From JALEFZ01 sp039817415 (GTDB lineage Bacteria > Bacteroidota > Bacteroidia > J057): a stretch of DNA of 64,000 bases. The stretch spans positions 1 through 64,000 of the forward strand of contig JBCBVV010000001.1 of the NCBI GenBank assembly GCA_039817415.1. Direction: 5' to 3'. The notes below the pieces were generated by a model. It saw only the letters and a program-made list of their open reading frames with translations. It was not told the origin of the DNA and ran no database searches. Below are positions 8,575 through 15,899 of the stretch, one piece after another; positions within the stretch are counted from its first letter, which is position 1, and each line of letters starts with the position of its first letter. Both the position numbers and the translations under genes were made by a program.

Positions 8575-9066
8575 TCAGTCTTTGTAGTGTAATTTCCCAA
8601 TCAAGGCCATCACTTTTTCAAGTTCTTGGGCATCGATCTCGTCAAAGTCGTCTAGCAAATCGCTGTCTACATCAAGTACCATTTTTGTCTCGCCATTGAT
8701 CACCAATGGAATGACTACTTCTGATTTTGAAGCAGAAGAACAGGCAATATGCCCCGGAAAGCGATCCACATCGGGTACGACAAGGGTTCTCTTTTCAGTA
8801 GCCGCAGCTCCACAAACTCCTTTATCTAAGGCAATACGTGTACAAGCCAAAGGCCCCTGGAAAGGTCCTAAAACCAACTCCTCTTCCTTGTAGATATAAA
8901 AACCTACCCAGAAGAAATCAAAGGCTTCCTTTAACATGGCAGCGACATTAGCGAGGTTGGCGACCATATCCGTCTCGGGCTCTATCACGGCCTTGATCTG
9001 AGGAATAAGTTCTTCATATTTCTGCGCTTTGGGCGCATCCTTGGTAATAAAGATTGATTCTGCCAT
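8575..9066 (-). CDS. msrC: Free methionine-(R)-sulfoxide reductase (GAF domain)
   Basis: A 163-residue single GAF-domain protein with the three cysteines diagnostic of fRMsr at C75 (GPLACTRI), C85 (GVCGAA) and C109 (GHIACSS), plus the substrate-pocket acidic residues in LDVDSDLLDDFDEID. The enzyme reduces free L-methionine-(R)-sulfoxide, with regeneration by thioredoxin, and acts in the cytosol. Length and motif spacing are normal for the family. It is followed on the minus strand only by the convergent DivIVA gene; upstream on the same strand, 52 bp away, is a small exported SnoaL-like protein that does not suggest a shared pathway. Confidence 0.93.
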   Translation of the reverse strand: MAESIFITKDAPKAQKYEELIPQIKAVIEPETDMVANLANVAAMLKEAFDFFWVGFYIYKEEELVLGPFQGPLACTRIALDKGVCGAAATEKRTLVVPDVDRFPGHIACSSASKSEVVIPLVINGETKMVLDVDSDLLDDFDEIDAQELEKVMALIGKLHYKD

Positions 9067-9118
9067 GAAGGTCCTTGTTCAAGTATTGTTCTCCAAATAA
9101 GGGCAATAGCCCTTGGTT

Positions 9119-9583
9119 CTAATTCCTATCGGGCATGTTGAGGGAATCGCAGGTATTCTTTTCTACCGTAAATATGCCACCTACGATCATCCATTTTCCC
9201 TCTGTACGGACCATGTCTAGGGCATCGATTCCGCAATGAGAAAATTTGTCGTCCACGTAAAAATCGTAGGGAGCCCAAACAGTAGCAATATCACCTCTGA
9301 TATGCACCTCGGGATTCCAGTATCTTTCTACAGGATGTCCTTTTCCCATAGGCATACGTTTAATGTAGGCCTTATGTGTCATCCGAATCAGTCGTCCACC
9401 TTCCAAAGTGGCGAAAAACTGACCATCTGGATGTAGAACTTGGTTGGCGACGGTGGTGTCTTTGTCTTCAATAGCCTGAAAAAAGGTATCTACAACTGCC
9501 AAAACAGCTTTTTCTTCTTCTGATTGGGCGAAGGCAGAAAAAGAAAGGAAAAGGGTCAAAAAGAAAAGAAATGTCTTTCTCAT
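9119..9583 (-). CDS. Exported SnoaL/NTF2-like protein
   Basis: From the ATG at 9583 the protein has 154 residues with a signal peptide (MRKTFLFFLTLFLSFSAFAQ, cleavage after AQ). The mature part has the layout of the SnoaL-like/DUF4440 fold: an N-terminal helix VLAVVDTFFQAIEDKDTT, a short hydrophobic strand FFATLEGG, ERYWNPEVHIRGDIATVWAP and a closing strand KWMIVGGIFTVEK. Such cone-shaped folds serve as isomerases, hydrolases or ligand binders; no catalytic set is evident. The longer frame to 9625 would enter the preceding oxidoreductase gene, so 9583 is preferred; this leaves 5 bp to that gene's stop and suggests co-transcription. Confidence 0.72.
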   Translation of the reverse strand: MRKTFLFFLTLFLSFSAFAQSEEEKAVLAVVDTFFQAIEDKDTTVANQVLHPDGQFFATLEGGRLIRMTHKAYIKRMPMGKGHPVERYWNPEVHIRGDIATVWAPYDFYVDDKFSHCGIDALDMVRTEGKWMIVGGIFTVEKNTCDSLNMPDRN

Positions 9584-9588
9584 AAGAA

Positions 9589-11145
9589 TTACTGTTGAAG
9601 AAATGCAACGGCAGCACGGGCACATTTTTGACCATCAATGGCAGCAGACATAATCCCTCCAGCATATCCTGCTCCCTCTCCGCAAGGAATTAGTCCCTGA
9701 ACCTGAGGATGCATGAAGCTTTCCCTGTCTCTAGGTATTCTGACAGGAGAGGAGGTCCTAGATTCTGTTGCCACGACTAGTGCTTCATTGGTCAAATAGC
9801 CTTTCAGCCTTCTACCAAAAGCTCTAAAACCAGCTTGCAACCGTTCTTGAATAAATCTAGGAAGGACTTCTCCCAAATCCGAAGCTGCCATTCCAGGGAT
9901 ATATGAATTTGCAGGTAAATTCTGCGAAATACGCCCTTTGGTAAAATCCTCCAACCGCTGCGCAGGGGCTACTTGCTTCCCCCCTCCTACTTCAAATGCC
10001 TTTTTTTCAACCTTTGCCTGAAACTCCATGGCAGCAAGTGGGTTGTTACTAGCTTGTTGGAAATCGTTGAGGGTGAGTTCTACTACCATGCCTGAATTGG
10101 CAAAGGGTGAATCTCTCCTTGAAGGGGACCAACCATTCACCACCAGTTCTCCGTCTTCAGTAGCGGCTGGACAAATGATCCCTCCTGGACACATGCAGAA
10201 GGAATAAACCCCTTTGTCATGTACCTGCTGCACGAGTGAGTAAGAAGCAGCAGGAAGGTGCTCATTCCGAATTCCTTTGATGTGGTATTGAATCTTGTCG
10301 ATCAGGGGCTGTGGATGCTCTACTCTGACTCCAAGGGCGAAGGGCTTCGCTTCAATCAAGATATTCGATTGATGTAGCAGCCTAAAAACGTCCCTAGCGG
10401 AATGCCCGGTTGCCAAAATTAAAGACTTGGTCGTCATGCGATCGCTACCATTGATCTCAATTTCTTGTATACCTTGGTGATTGTAGGTTATTCCTGTCAA
10501 CCGGCTATCGAAATGGACTTCTCCCCCCGATTCACGTATGGCCTTTCGCATGGACTGAATGATCTTGGGAAGCTTGTTCGTCCCAATATGAGGATGGGAA
10601 TCAATCATGATATCCTCCACTGCACCAAATTGAACCAGGGTGTGTAGAACTTTGCGCGTATCTCCCCTTTTGGTTGACCTTGTATAGAGTTTTCCATCAG
10701 AGAACGTTCCAGCTCCCCCTTCCCCAAAACAGTAGTTACTATCAGGATTGACGATGCCTTCTCGCGTTAATTTTGCCAAATCACGCCTTCTCTCCCGAAC
10801 TCCTTTTCCTCTTTCGAGGATAACGGGTTTATATCCCAATTCGATGAGTTCGAGTCCCGCGAATAAGCCAGCTGGCCCCAAACCAATGATATGAACCTCA
10901 GGAGCCTTAGAAACATCCTGTAAAGGAAATTCTCCATAATCCTGCTCCTCCACCTCCTCATTGAGCCATAACCTTAGTCGCAAAACAAAGACTGGACTTT
11001 TCCGAGAGTCGATTGACCTTCGAATCAATTTGACATGACGAATGGCTTTTCTAGGAACACCCGCTTGACGCGCCGCCAAACTCAACCACTTTTCCTTGTT
11101 ATCATAGGATTCCGGCTGAACCCTTATTTGCACCTCTTTTGGCAT
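9589..11145 (-). CDS. FAD-dependent oxidoreductase (COG2509-type)
   Basis: From the ATG at 11145 this is a 518-residue flavoprotein. An N-terminal about 80-residue domain precedes the Rossmann dinucleotide motif IIGLGPAGLFAGLELIELG, followed by ERGKGVRERRRD, the SNYCFGEGGAGTFSDGKLYT stretch typical of this family, LATGHSARDVF, and a C-terminal FAD-contact segment IPCGEGAGYAGGIMSAAIDG. The family is often annotated as NAD(FAD)-utilising dehydrogenase; its substrate is not known. A further in-frame TTG exists at 11163, but the promoter box at 11150-11157 overlaps that extension and leaves the ATG almost leaderless. It is the first gene of a likely two-gene unit with the SnoaL-like protein. Confidence 0.88.
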   Translation of the reverse strand: MPKEVQIRVQPESYDNKEKWLSLAARQAGVPRKAIRHVKLIRRSIDSRKSPVFVLRLRLWLNEEVEEQDYGEFPLQDVSKAPEVHIIGLGPAGLFAGLELIELGYKPVILERGKGVRERRRDLAKLTREGIVNPDSNYCFGEGGAGTFSDGKLYTRSTKRGDTRKVLHTLVQFGAVEDIMIDSHPHIGTNKLPKIIQSMRKAIRESGGEVHFDSRLTGITYNHQGIQEIEINGSDRMTTKSLILATGHSARDVFRLLHQSNILIEAKPFALGVRVEHPQPLIDKIQYHIKGIRNEHLPAASYSLVQQVHDKGVYSFCMCPGGIICPAATEDGELVVNGWSPSRRDSPFANSGMVVELTLNDFQQASNNPLAAMEFQAKVEKKAFEVGGGKQVAPAQRLEDFTKGRISQNLPANSYIPGMAASDLGEVLPRFIQERLQAGFRAFGRRLKGYLTNEALVVATESRTSSPVRIPRDRESFMHPQVQGLIPCGEGAGYAGGIMSAAIDGQKCARAAVAFLQQ

Positions 11146-11149
11146 AGTG

Positions 11150-11157
11150 CAAATATA
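11150..11157 (-). promoter_or_regulatory. Bacteroidota -7 promoter box, nearly leaderless start
   Basis: On the minus strand TATATTTG (TAnnTTTG) stands 4 nt before the ATG at 11145. Transcription would start at or next to the ATG, giving a leaderless mRNA. This also argues against the upstream TTG start. Confidence 0.45.
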
Positions 11158-11189
11158 CAGCAATGCGGGTTAACTTGTTCCCTTTGCCA

Positions 11190-12551
11190 TTAGTTGAGTT
11201 CCTTTTCCCAAAGAATCTCCCCTTCCTTACCTGTTAGCCTGGCTGAAAAAGTAGCTTCCCTGCCATGGTCATGGCTAAATCTATAGGAAAACTTCTTCCT
11301 ACCCGGATTTAAATGGGTGATATGATACATGACATAGTGAAGCTCACCATTGGCATCATACACAGCCAATTGGGCATCAAAGATTTCCTCTTCTAGGTTT
11401 ATATAAAAGGATCCCGATTTTCGGATCAAGGGCTGCAAAACAGGTGCTTCTTGGTCCAACCTGATAGGAGCTGATGCAATTTCCTCTTCTCCCACCATTA
11501 TTTTCATAAAGTAATCATGATCGGGAAGTACATAAGACTTAGCCACTAAGCGGGTTCTGTGAGCCCCTTCCTTTAACATCCTATCATCTTGCACCAATAC
11601 ACATAATCTTCCCTCTTCATCATACAGTCCCACTCTACCTTTCATGGTTTCAGGCACATCATAATTGAGCATGGCTTGGACATGAATGTCCTTTGTTTCT
11701 GTGGCCGAATCACCTACTTGAATCCATTTTTCCGCCACCAATTCATCGCCCTCAAACAACCGTAATACTACCTTGGAACTGTCACCTTCGTAGTGATTGG
11801 CGCCTACTTTCCAAGAGAAAAATCCCGGTTCGTAGGATCTCCCCGAAAAGTATCTTCTGATTAGGCTTCCTTCTTCATTGTAGAGAGCCAAGGTTAGATT
11901 ATCAACATAGTCTTCCAGAAATACCTCCATGCTTGAACTGATTTCTGAAATATGATGTACCTGCGGCGTAAATCGAAATTCTTCTATAGGGGTGTTAGTC
12001 GCCTCGCTTACCAATAAGGCCAGTTGCTTAACCATGCTGGTATCCTCTCCATAGATATGTTTGACAGGATCGTTGTTGGCCACAGACCAAACAGCAGATT
12101 GAGCAGTGGAATTGTGGTAATCATGTTTGTCGATTAACTGGGCCAGCTTAAGGAGATGATCCTTTGCCATTTGACCAAAGGTGAATTTCTCTCCCTTTCT
12201 AGGAGAAGAATTACCCGATTGGATACACATGGTCTCCAAATCTACAATTTGACTTCTTCCTGCAGCCAAAGCGATCATTCTACTATCGGTAACCATCAAA
12301 TCCTGCACATGTGAATCTCTACTCGCAAATATCTGGCCTCCAGGTATTTCCAGATCAATAGAGGAGCTTGTTAAATTTTTTAACCCTAGTCTGACAGCCT
12401 TGCCTCTATACCCGCCATTGCCCATAACAGCAGCTTTTATTTTTCCTGCTTTGATAGCCTTTAGTAGAGGTATTTTCTGTTGAGAAAGGAGAGGAGAAAT
12501 AGAGCAAACTGTTAAGAGCAAACAGATTAGGGAAAGTCGGGAGAATTTCAT
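11190..12551 (-). CDS. Secreted hypothetical protein, 453 aa
   Basis: A signal peptide (SLICLLLTVCSISPLLSQ) opens the protein. I recognise no family. The mature N-terminus (AVMGNGGYRGKAVRLGLKNL) is beta-rich and resembles an Ig-like or surface domain, with SSSIDLEIPGGQIFAS continuing the strands; residues about 140-200 look helical (FGQMAKDHLLKLAQLIDKHD, then QSAVWSVANND). The C-terminal half has repeated strand patterns such as LALYNEEGSLIRRYF, VGLYDEEGRLCVLVQDDRM and LAVYDANGELHYVMYH, each followed by a lysine- or arginine-rich strand, suggesting three or more related beta-sandwich units. No T9SS sorting tail is evident. It is probably periplasmic or outer-membrane associated. It stands 44 bp from the oxidoreductase gene. 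Confidence 0.72.
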   Translation of the reverse strand: MKFSRLSLICLLLTVCSISPLLSQQKIPLLKAIKAGKIKAAVMGNGGYRGKAVRLGLKNLTSSSIDLEIPGGQIFASRDSHVQDLMVTDSRMIALAAGRSQIVDLETMCIQSGNSSPRKGEKFTFGQMAKDHLLKLAQLIDKHDYHNSTAQSAVWSVANNDPVKHIYGEDTSMVKQLALLVSEATNTPIEEFRFTPQVHHISEISSSMEVFLEDYVDNLTLALYNEEGSLIRRYFSGRSYEPGFFSWKVGANHYEGDSSKVVLRLFEGDELVAEKWIQVGDSATETKDIHVQAMLNYDVPETMKGRVGLYDEEGRLCVLVQDDRMLKEGAHRTRLVAKSYVLPDHDYFMKIMVGEEEIASAPIRLDQEAPVLQPLIRKSGSFYINLEEEIFDAQLAVYDANGELHYVMYHITHLNPGRKKFSYRFSHDHGREATFSARLTGKEGEILWEKELN

Positions 12552-12760
12552 GGTCGTTATTTTAGTTCTTTGGGGGAATAATGCCTTTTCAGTGGGAGGT
12601 TACATCTCCGCCCAAAGATTTTGGTATTTTTTACTATATTGATTCTACCCTTTTAAGCGAGCATACCCTATTATCCTTTGTAGGTTTTTCCACTGCATGA
12701 TATCATAACATCGCAGAGGGAACGTTCTACACCATGCACAACTGATTCAAGCTACCTACT

Positions 12761-13462
12761 ATGCCACAATACACTTTCTTAAATCTAGCTCCAGAGAAAA
12801 GAAAAAGAATAATTGAGATTTCGTTAGAGGAATTTGCCCATCACGATTTTGAAAGTGCTTCGGTTTCGAGGATTGTTAAAAAGATTGGCGTAGCGAAAGG
12901 GAGCTTCTATCGATATTTTAGGAATAAGCTCGACCTCTATACTTATCTTGTTGATACAACCACCAAGCTTCGTCTAGATACAGTTGAGGAACTTTTCCAG
13001 CAGACAGAGGGCTTCTTCGATCTCTTGACTCAGGATTTTTACATGCGCATCAAATTCGATATTGAATATCCGCTTCATGGGAAGTTCCTCTATAACATCA
13101 TGCAGGAGCGTCATAGCAAGGACTTGGGAAATATGATGCTTAAGACCAAGCGAAAAATGGTCGAGGTAATCTCTGGGATGGTCAAAAAATTCCAAGCCAA
13201 GGGAGAGGTAAGACAAGATATAGACACAGAGATCATGGCTTTTCAGATCATCCAAACTCAATTTGGGATCAATGACTATCTGAGCCTTTACCTCAAAAAG
13301 CTAAGTGCACAGGAAAAGCGAATCATGACCCTACATGACATCCCACAAGAAGAGATCATTCGTATCATCAAGAGTTTTGTCAATATTCTCCGTCAAGGGA
13401 TGGCAGAACTAGATATGGAGCCAGTGGCAGAGGAAACCTTGTTACAAAAATCTCACTCTTAA
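12761..13462 (+). CDS. TetR/AcrR-family transcriptional regulator
   Basis: The 233-residue protein has the N-terminal TetR helix-turn-helix at residues about 15-60: RIIEISLEEFAHHDFESASV, then RIVKKIGVAKGSFYRYF and the NKLDLYTYL helix. The remainder is an all-helical ligand-binding and dimerisation domain with no recognisable ligand signature. TetR proteins usually repress the genes beside them until a small molecule binds. Here the next two genes, a putative membrane-anchored metallopeptidase (17 bp downstream) and an AmpG-like transporter, lie on the same strand, so they are the obvious candidate targets, and the regulator would be autoregulated. No clear operator palindrome was identified in the 209 bp upstream. 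Confidence 0.93.
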   Translation: MPQYTFLNLAPEKRKRIIEISLEEFAHHDFESASVSRIVKKIGVAKGSFYRYFRNKLDLYTYLVDTTTKLRLDTVEELFQQTEGFFDLLTQDFYMRIKFDIEYPLHGKFLYNIMQERHSKDLGNMMLKTKRKMVEVISGMVKKFQAKGEVRQDIDTEIMAFQIIQTQFGINDYLSLYLKKLSAQEKRIMTLHDIPQEEIIRIIKSFVNILRQGMAELDMEPVAEETLLQKSHS

Positions 13463-13479
13463 AGAATTCTGCTCTTTCC

Positions 13480-14322
13480 ATGAATACCATAAAAATTCTC
13501 CTTGAAATAGGAAGAAGACTGCTCGTGATAGCCCTTCTTACGCTGCTCACTCAAGTCGGAGGATTAATTTACCTCCTCTACATTCCCCTTTCCCTTCAAC
13601 TTAATAAGAGAATACAGCCTCGCTTTAAGAGGTTCATGGCCAAGCTAGGAAGTTTCCTGACTGTCTATCTCCTATTCAGCTTCCTCATCATACCAACCTT
13701 AGCTTCGAAAATCAGCAACAGAGTTCCCCTTCCCCTTTTTGATCATCACGTGAAGCCCCTCCATTATGGATATGTTCTGCTGAACAGACATTATGTCAAA
13801 CCTCAGCTCAAACAGATTGTCCTGAATGTAGGGGAAAGGATGGACAAAGCTTTTCCTGAGAGTATTATCGCCTATATGGATGCAGGCTTTCCCTTTTGGA
13901 ATGGATACCCCTTGCTTCCCCATTTATCACATGACGATGGCGAGAAAATAGACATTGCTTTTTTCTTTAAGGACAAGGAAGGAAAGGAGATTAACCGCAA
14001 AACACCCACGTTTCTGGGTTACGGGAGTGGGTTCGAGCCTCAAAAAGGTGAAAGAGATCGTCCTGCTGAATGTGCCAAACAAGGTGCTTGGCAATACAAT
14101 TGGATGCATAACAATCTCCCGCGTTTCCCGTGGAGAGATTACGAGTTGGATAAAGCCCGCAGCAAAAAAATGATCCAACTATTCGCCAGAAATAAAGCCA
14201 TTGAAAAAATCCTGATCGAACCACACATGGAGCAACGTCTTGGCATGACCCAATACGGTAAACTTCGCATGGTAGGCTGTAAGGCAGTCAGACATGATGA
14301 CCATATCCATGTTCAGTTGTAG
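13480..14322 (+). CDS. Putative membrane-anchored LAS-family metallopeptidase
   Basis: This 280-residue protein has two N-terminal hydrophobic segments (about residues 13-38 and 57-76), so the rest is probably held at the membrane. The soluble part carries the zinc motif of LAS (lysostaphin/D-Ala-D-Ala/sonic hedgehog) peptidases: H151-x6-D158 in LSHDDGEKIDIAFFF and the C-terminal HxH at H275-H277 in RHDDHIHVQL. The spacing and order match MepA/VanY-type murein endopeptidases. The overall sequence is otherwise unfamiliar, so a peptidoglycan substrate is inference from the motif and from the AmpG-like transporter that follows 29 bp later. The TetR gene ends 17 bp before. Alternative: an inactive LAS-fold protein, though all ligands are present. 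Confidence 0.62.
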   Translation: MNTIKILLEIGRRLLVIALLTLLTQVGGLIYLLYIPLSLQLNKRIQPRFKRFMAKLGSFLTVYLLFSFLIIPTLASKISNRVPLPLFDHHVKPLHYGYVLLNRHYVKPQLKQIVLNVGERMDKAFPESIIAYMDAGFPFWNGYPLLPHLSHDDGEKIDIAFFFKDKEGKEINRKTPTFLGYGSGFEPQKGERDRPAECAKQGAWQYNWMHNNLPRFPWRDYELDKARSKKMIQLFARNKAIEKILIEPHMEQRLGMTQYGKLRMVGCKAVRHDDHIHVQL

Positions 14323-14351
14323 GAAGACATGAAAAATTCATAATTTACCAT

Positions 14352-15695
14352 ATGAGCTTGTCCAAATTCCCGGCTGCTTGGGTCCCTAGCCTATATTTTA
14401 CAGAGAGCTTGCCCTACATGTTGATCAACATTGTGGCTGTTCCTATGTACTTGGCCCTCGGTCTTTCTGAAGAGCTAATCCCTCTTTATGTGGGATTTTT
14501 AGGCTATGCATGGACAGTGAAACCACTTTGGAGCCCTGTGGTCGAACTCCGCTCTACCAGAAGAAACTGGACACTGGCGATGCAGTTTATCCTGACCATA
14601 GGGTTTGCTTTGGTAGGCATGGTCATAGGAACGGGACAGTATTTTCTTGTTTCATTTAGTTTACTCGCCATTCTTTCGGTTGTTTCTGCTACTCATGACA
14701 TTGCCATTGACGGGCTATACTTGGAGGTACTTTCTGAAAAGCATCAGTCTTTCTATGTAGGGATTAGAACTACCTTCTATCGAATTGGGCTCTTTTTTGC
14801 CAAAGGGCCCCTATTGATCGTGGTGGGTATGATCATGGCTGGAAAGATTTCCTTTTTTGGAGAAGACCCAGGAGCTGCCACAGCCTATCAATGGGGATGG
14901 TATTTGTGTGCAGGGATATTTGCTGTTTTATGGGTGTATCACTATTTCTTCCTTCCCGATGATGGGAAGGTTTCCAAGGAACAAAGTGAAAAAATTGAAG
15001 AGATCGGTGGGGAAGGTGAATCCGTTTTATCGGAGCCAGTAGAAGAAGAACGCAAGACTATCAAAGAGCTATTGATCAGCTTTTTCGATAAACCTCAAAT
15101 TGGGATCATGGTATTGTTCCTTCTCTTCTATCGATTGGGGGAATCTCAAATTCAGACCATTAGTCAGACCTTTTTGATGAATACTGTTGAAAATGGTGGC
15201 TTAGGTATCAGCACAGAGGTATTCGGAATTCTCTATGGAACTTATGGATCTATTGCCCTGATCGCAGGTGGTATTCTTGGTGGAGTCGTGATCTCCAGAG
15301 ATGGCTTAAAAAAATGGCTTTGGCCTATGTTGATCGCCATTAACCTACCCAATGCAGCCTATGTATATTTGGCATATGCTCAGCCTGATTCGCATTCTAT
15401 TATATCGTACTGTATAGCCTTAGAGCAATTTGGATATGGATTTGGCTTTACTGCTTTTGTGATGTACATGATATACATTGCAAAAGGGAAGTACCAAACT
15501 GCCCATTATGCATTTGCAACCGGTATCATGGCCTTGGGAAATATCATTCCTATGCAGTTTAGCGGTTTTATCAAAGAGGCCTTTGCCGATTATACCTCTT
15601 TCTTTATCTGGACACTGGTTGCTACGATTCCAGCTTTTGTCATCACGGCCTTTATCCCCTTGGATAGTGAGTTTGGAAAGAAGGACAAGGAGTAG
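14352..15695 (+). CDS. MFS transporter, AmpG-like
   Basis: The 447-residue protein has about 12 hydrophobic segments and a charged central cytoplasmic loop (QSEKIEEIGGEGESVLSE) between the two six-helix halves. Its N-terminus, LYFTESLPYMLINIVAVPMY, then WTVKPLWSPVVELRSTRRNW, resembles the AmpG/PAT branch of the major facilitator superfamily. AmpG imports GlcNAc-anhydro-MurNAc muropeptides for cell-wall recycling; many Bacteroidota homologues are annotated only as MFS. Together with the preceding putative LAS peptidase and a TetR regulator this suggests a muropeptide uptake unit, which is inference. It is the last gene of the probable operon; no clear terminator follows. Confidence 0.78.
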   Translation: MSLSKFPAAWVPSLYFTESLPYMLINIVAVPMYLALGLSEELIPLYVGFLGYAWTVKPLWSPVVELRSTRRNWTLAMQFILTIGFALVGMVIGTGQYFLVSFSLLAILSVVSATHDIAIDGLYLEVLSEKHQSFYVGIRTTFYRIGLFFAKGPLLIVVGMIMAGKISFFGEDPGAATAYQWGWYLCAGIFAVLWVYHYFFLPDDGKVSKEQSEKIEEIGGEGESVLSEPVEEERKTIKELLISFFDKPQIGIMVLFLLFYRLGESQIQTISQTFLMNTVENGGLGISTEVFGILYGTYGSIALIAGGILGGVVISRDGLKKWLWPMLIAINLPNAAYVYLAYAQPDSHSIISYCIALEQFGYGFGFTAFVMYMIYIAKGKYQTAHYAFATGIMALGNIIPMQFSGFIKEAFADYTSFFIWTLVATIPAFVITAFIPLDSEFGKKDKE

Positions 15696-15899
15696 GTTCC
15701 AATAGCCCATACTTAACTACTGGGGAAGTTAGCTGCTTATACACAGGTCGTAGGATGATGAATGTCAAATATCCCCTGTAATAGGGATGACTTTCGCATT
15801 TCCTTTCATCACTTTTATTTGCGTTATAGCATAGGCGCAGAGAACATTTGCCACATAGGGTAGTTGTAACTGCCTGAAAAGATCTTCGGAAAAGCATAT

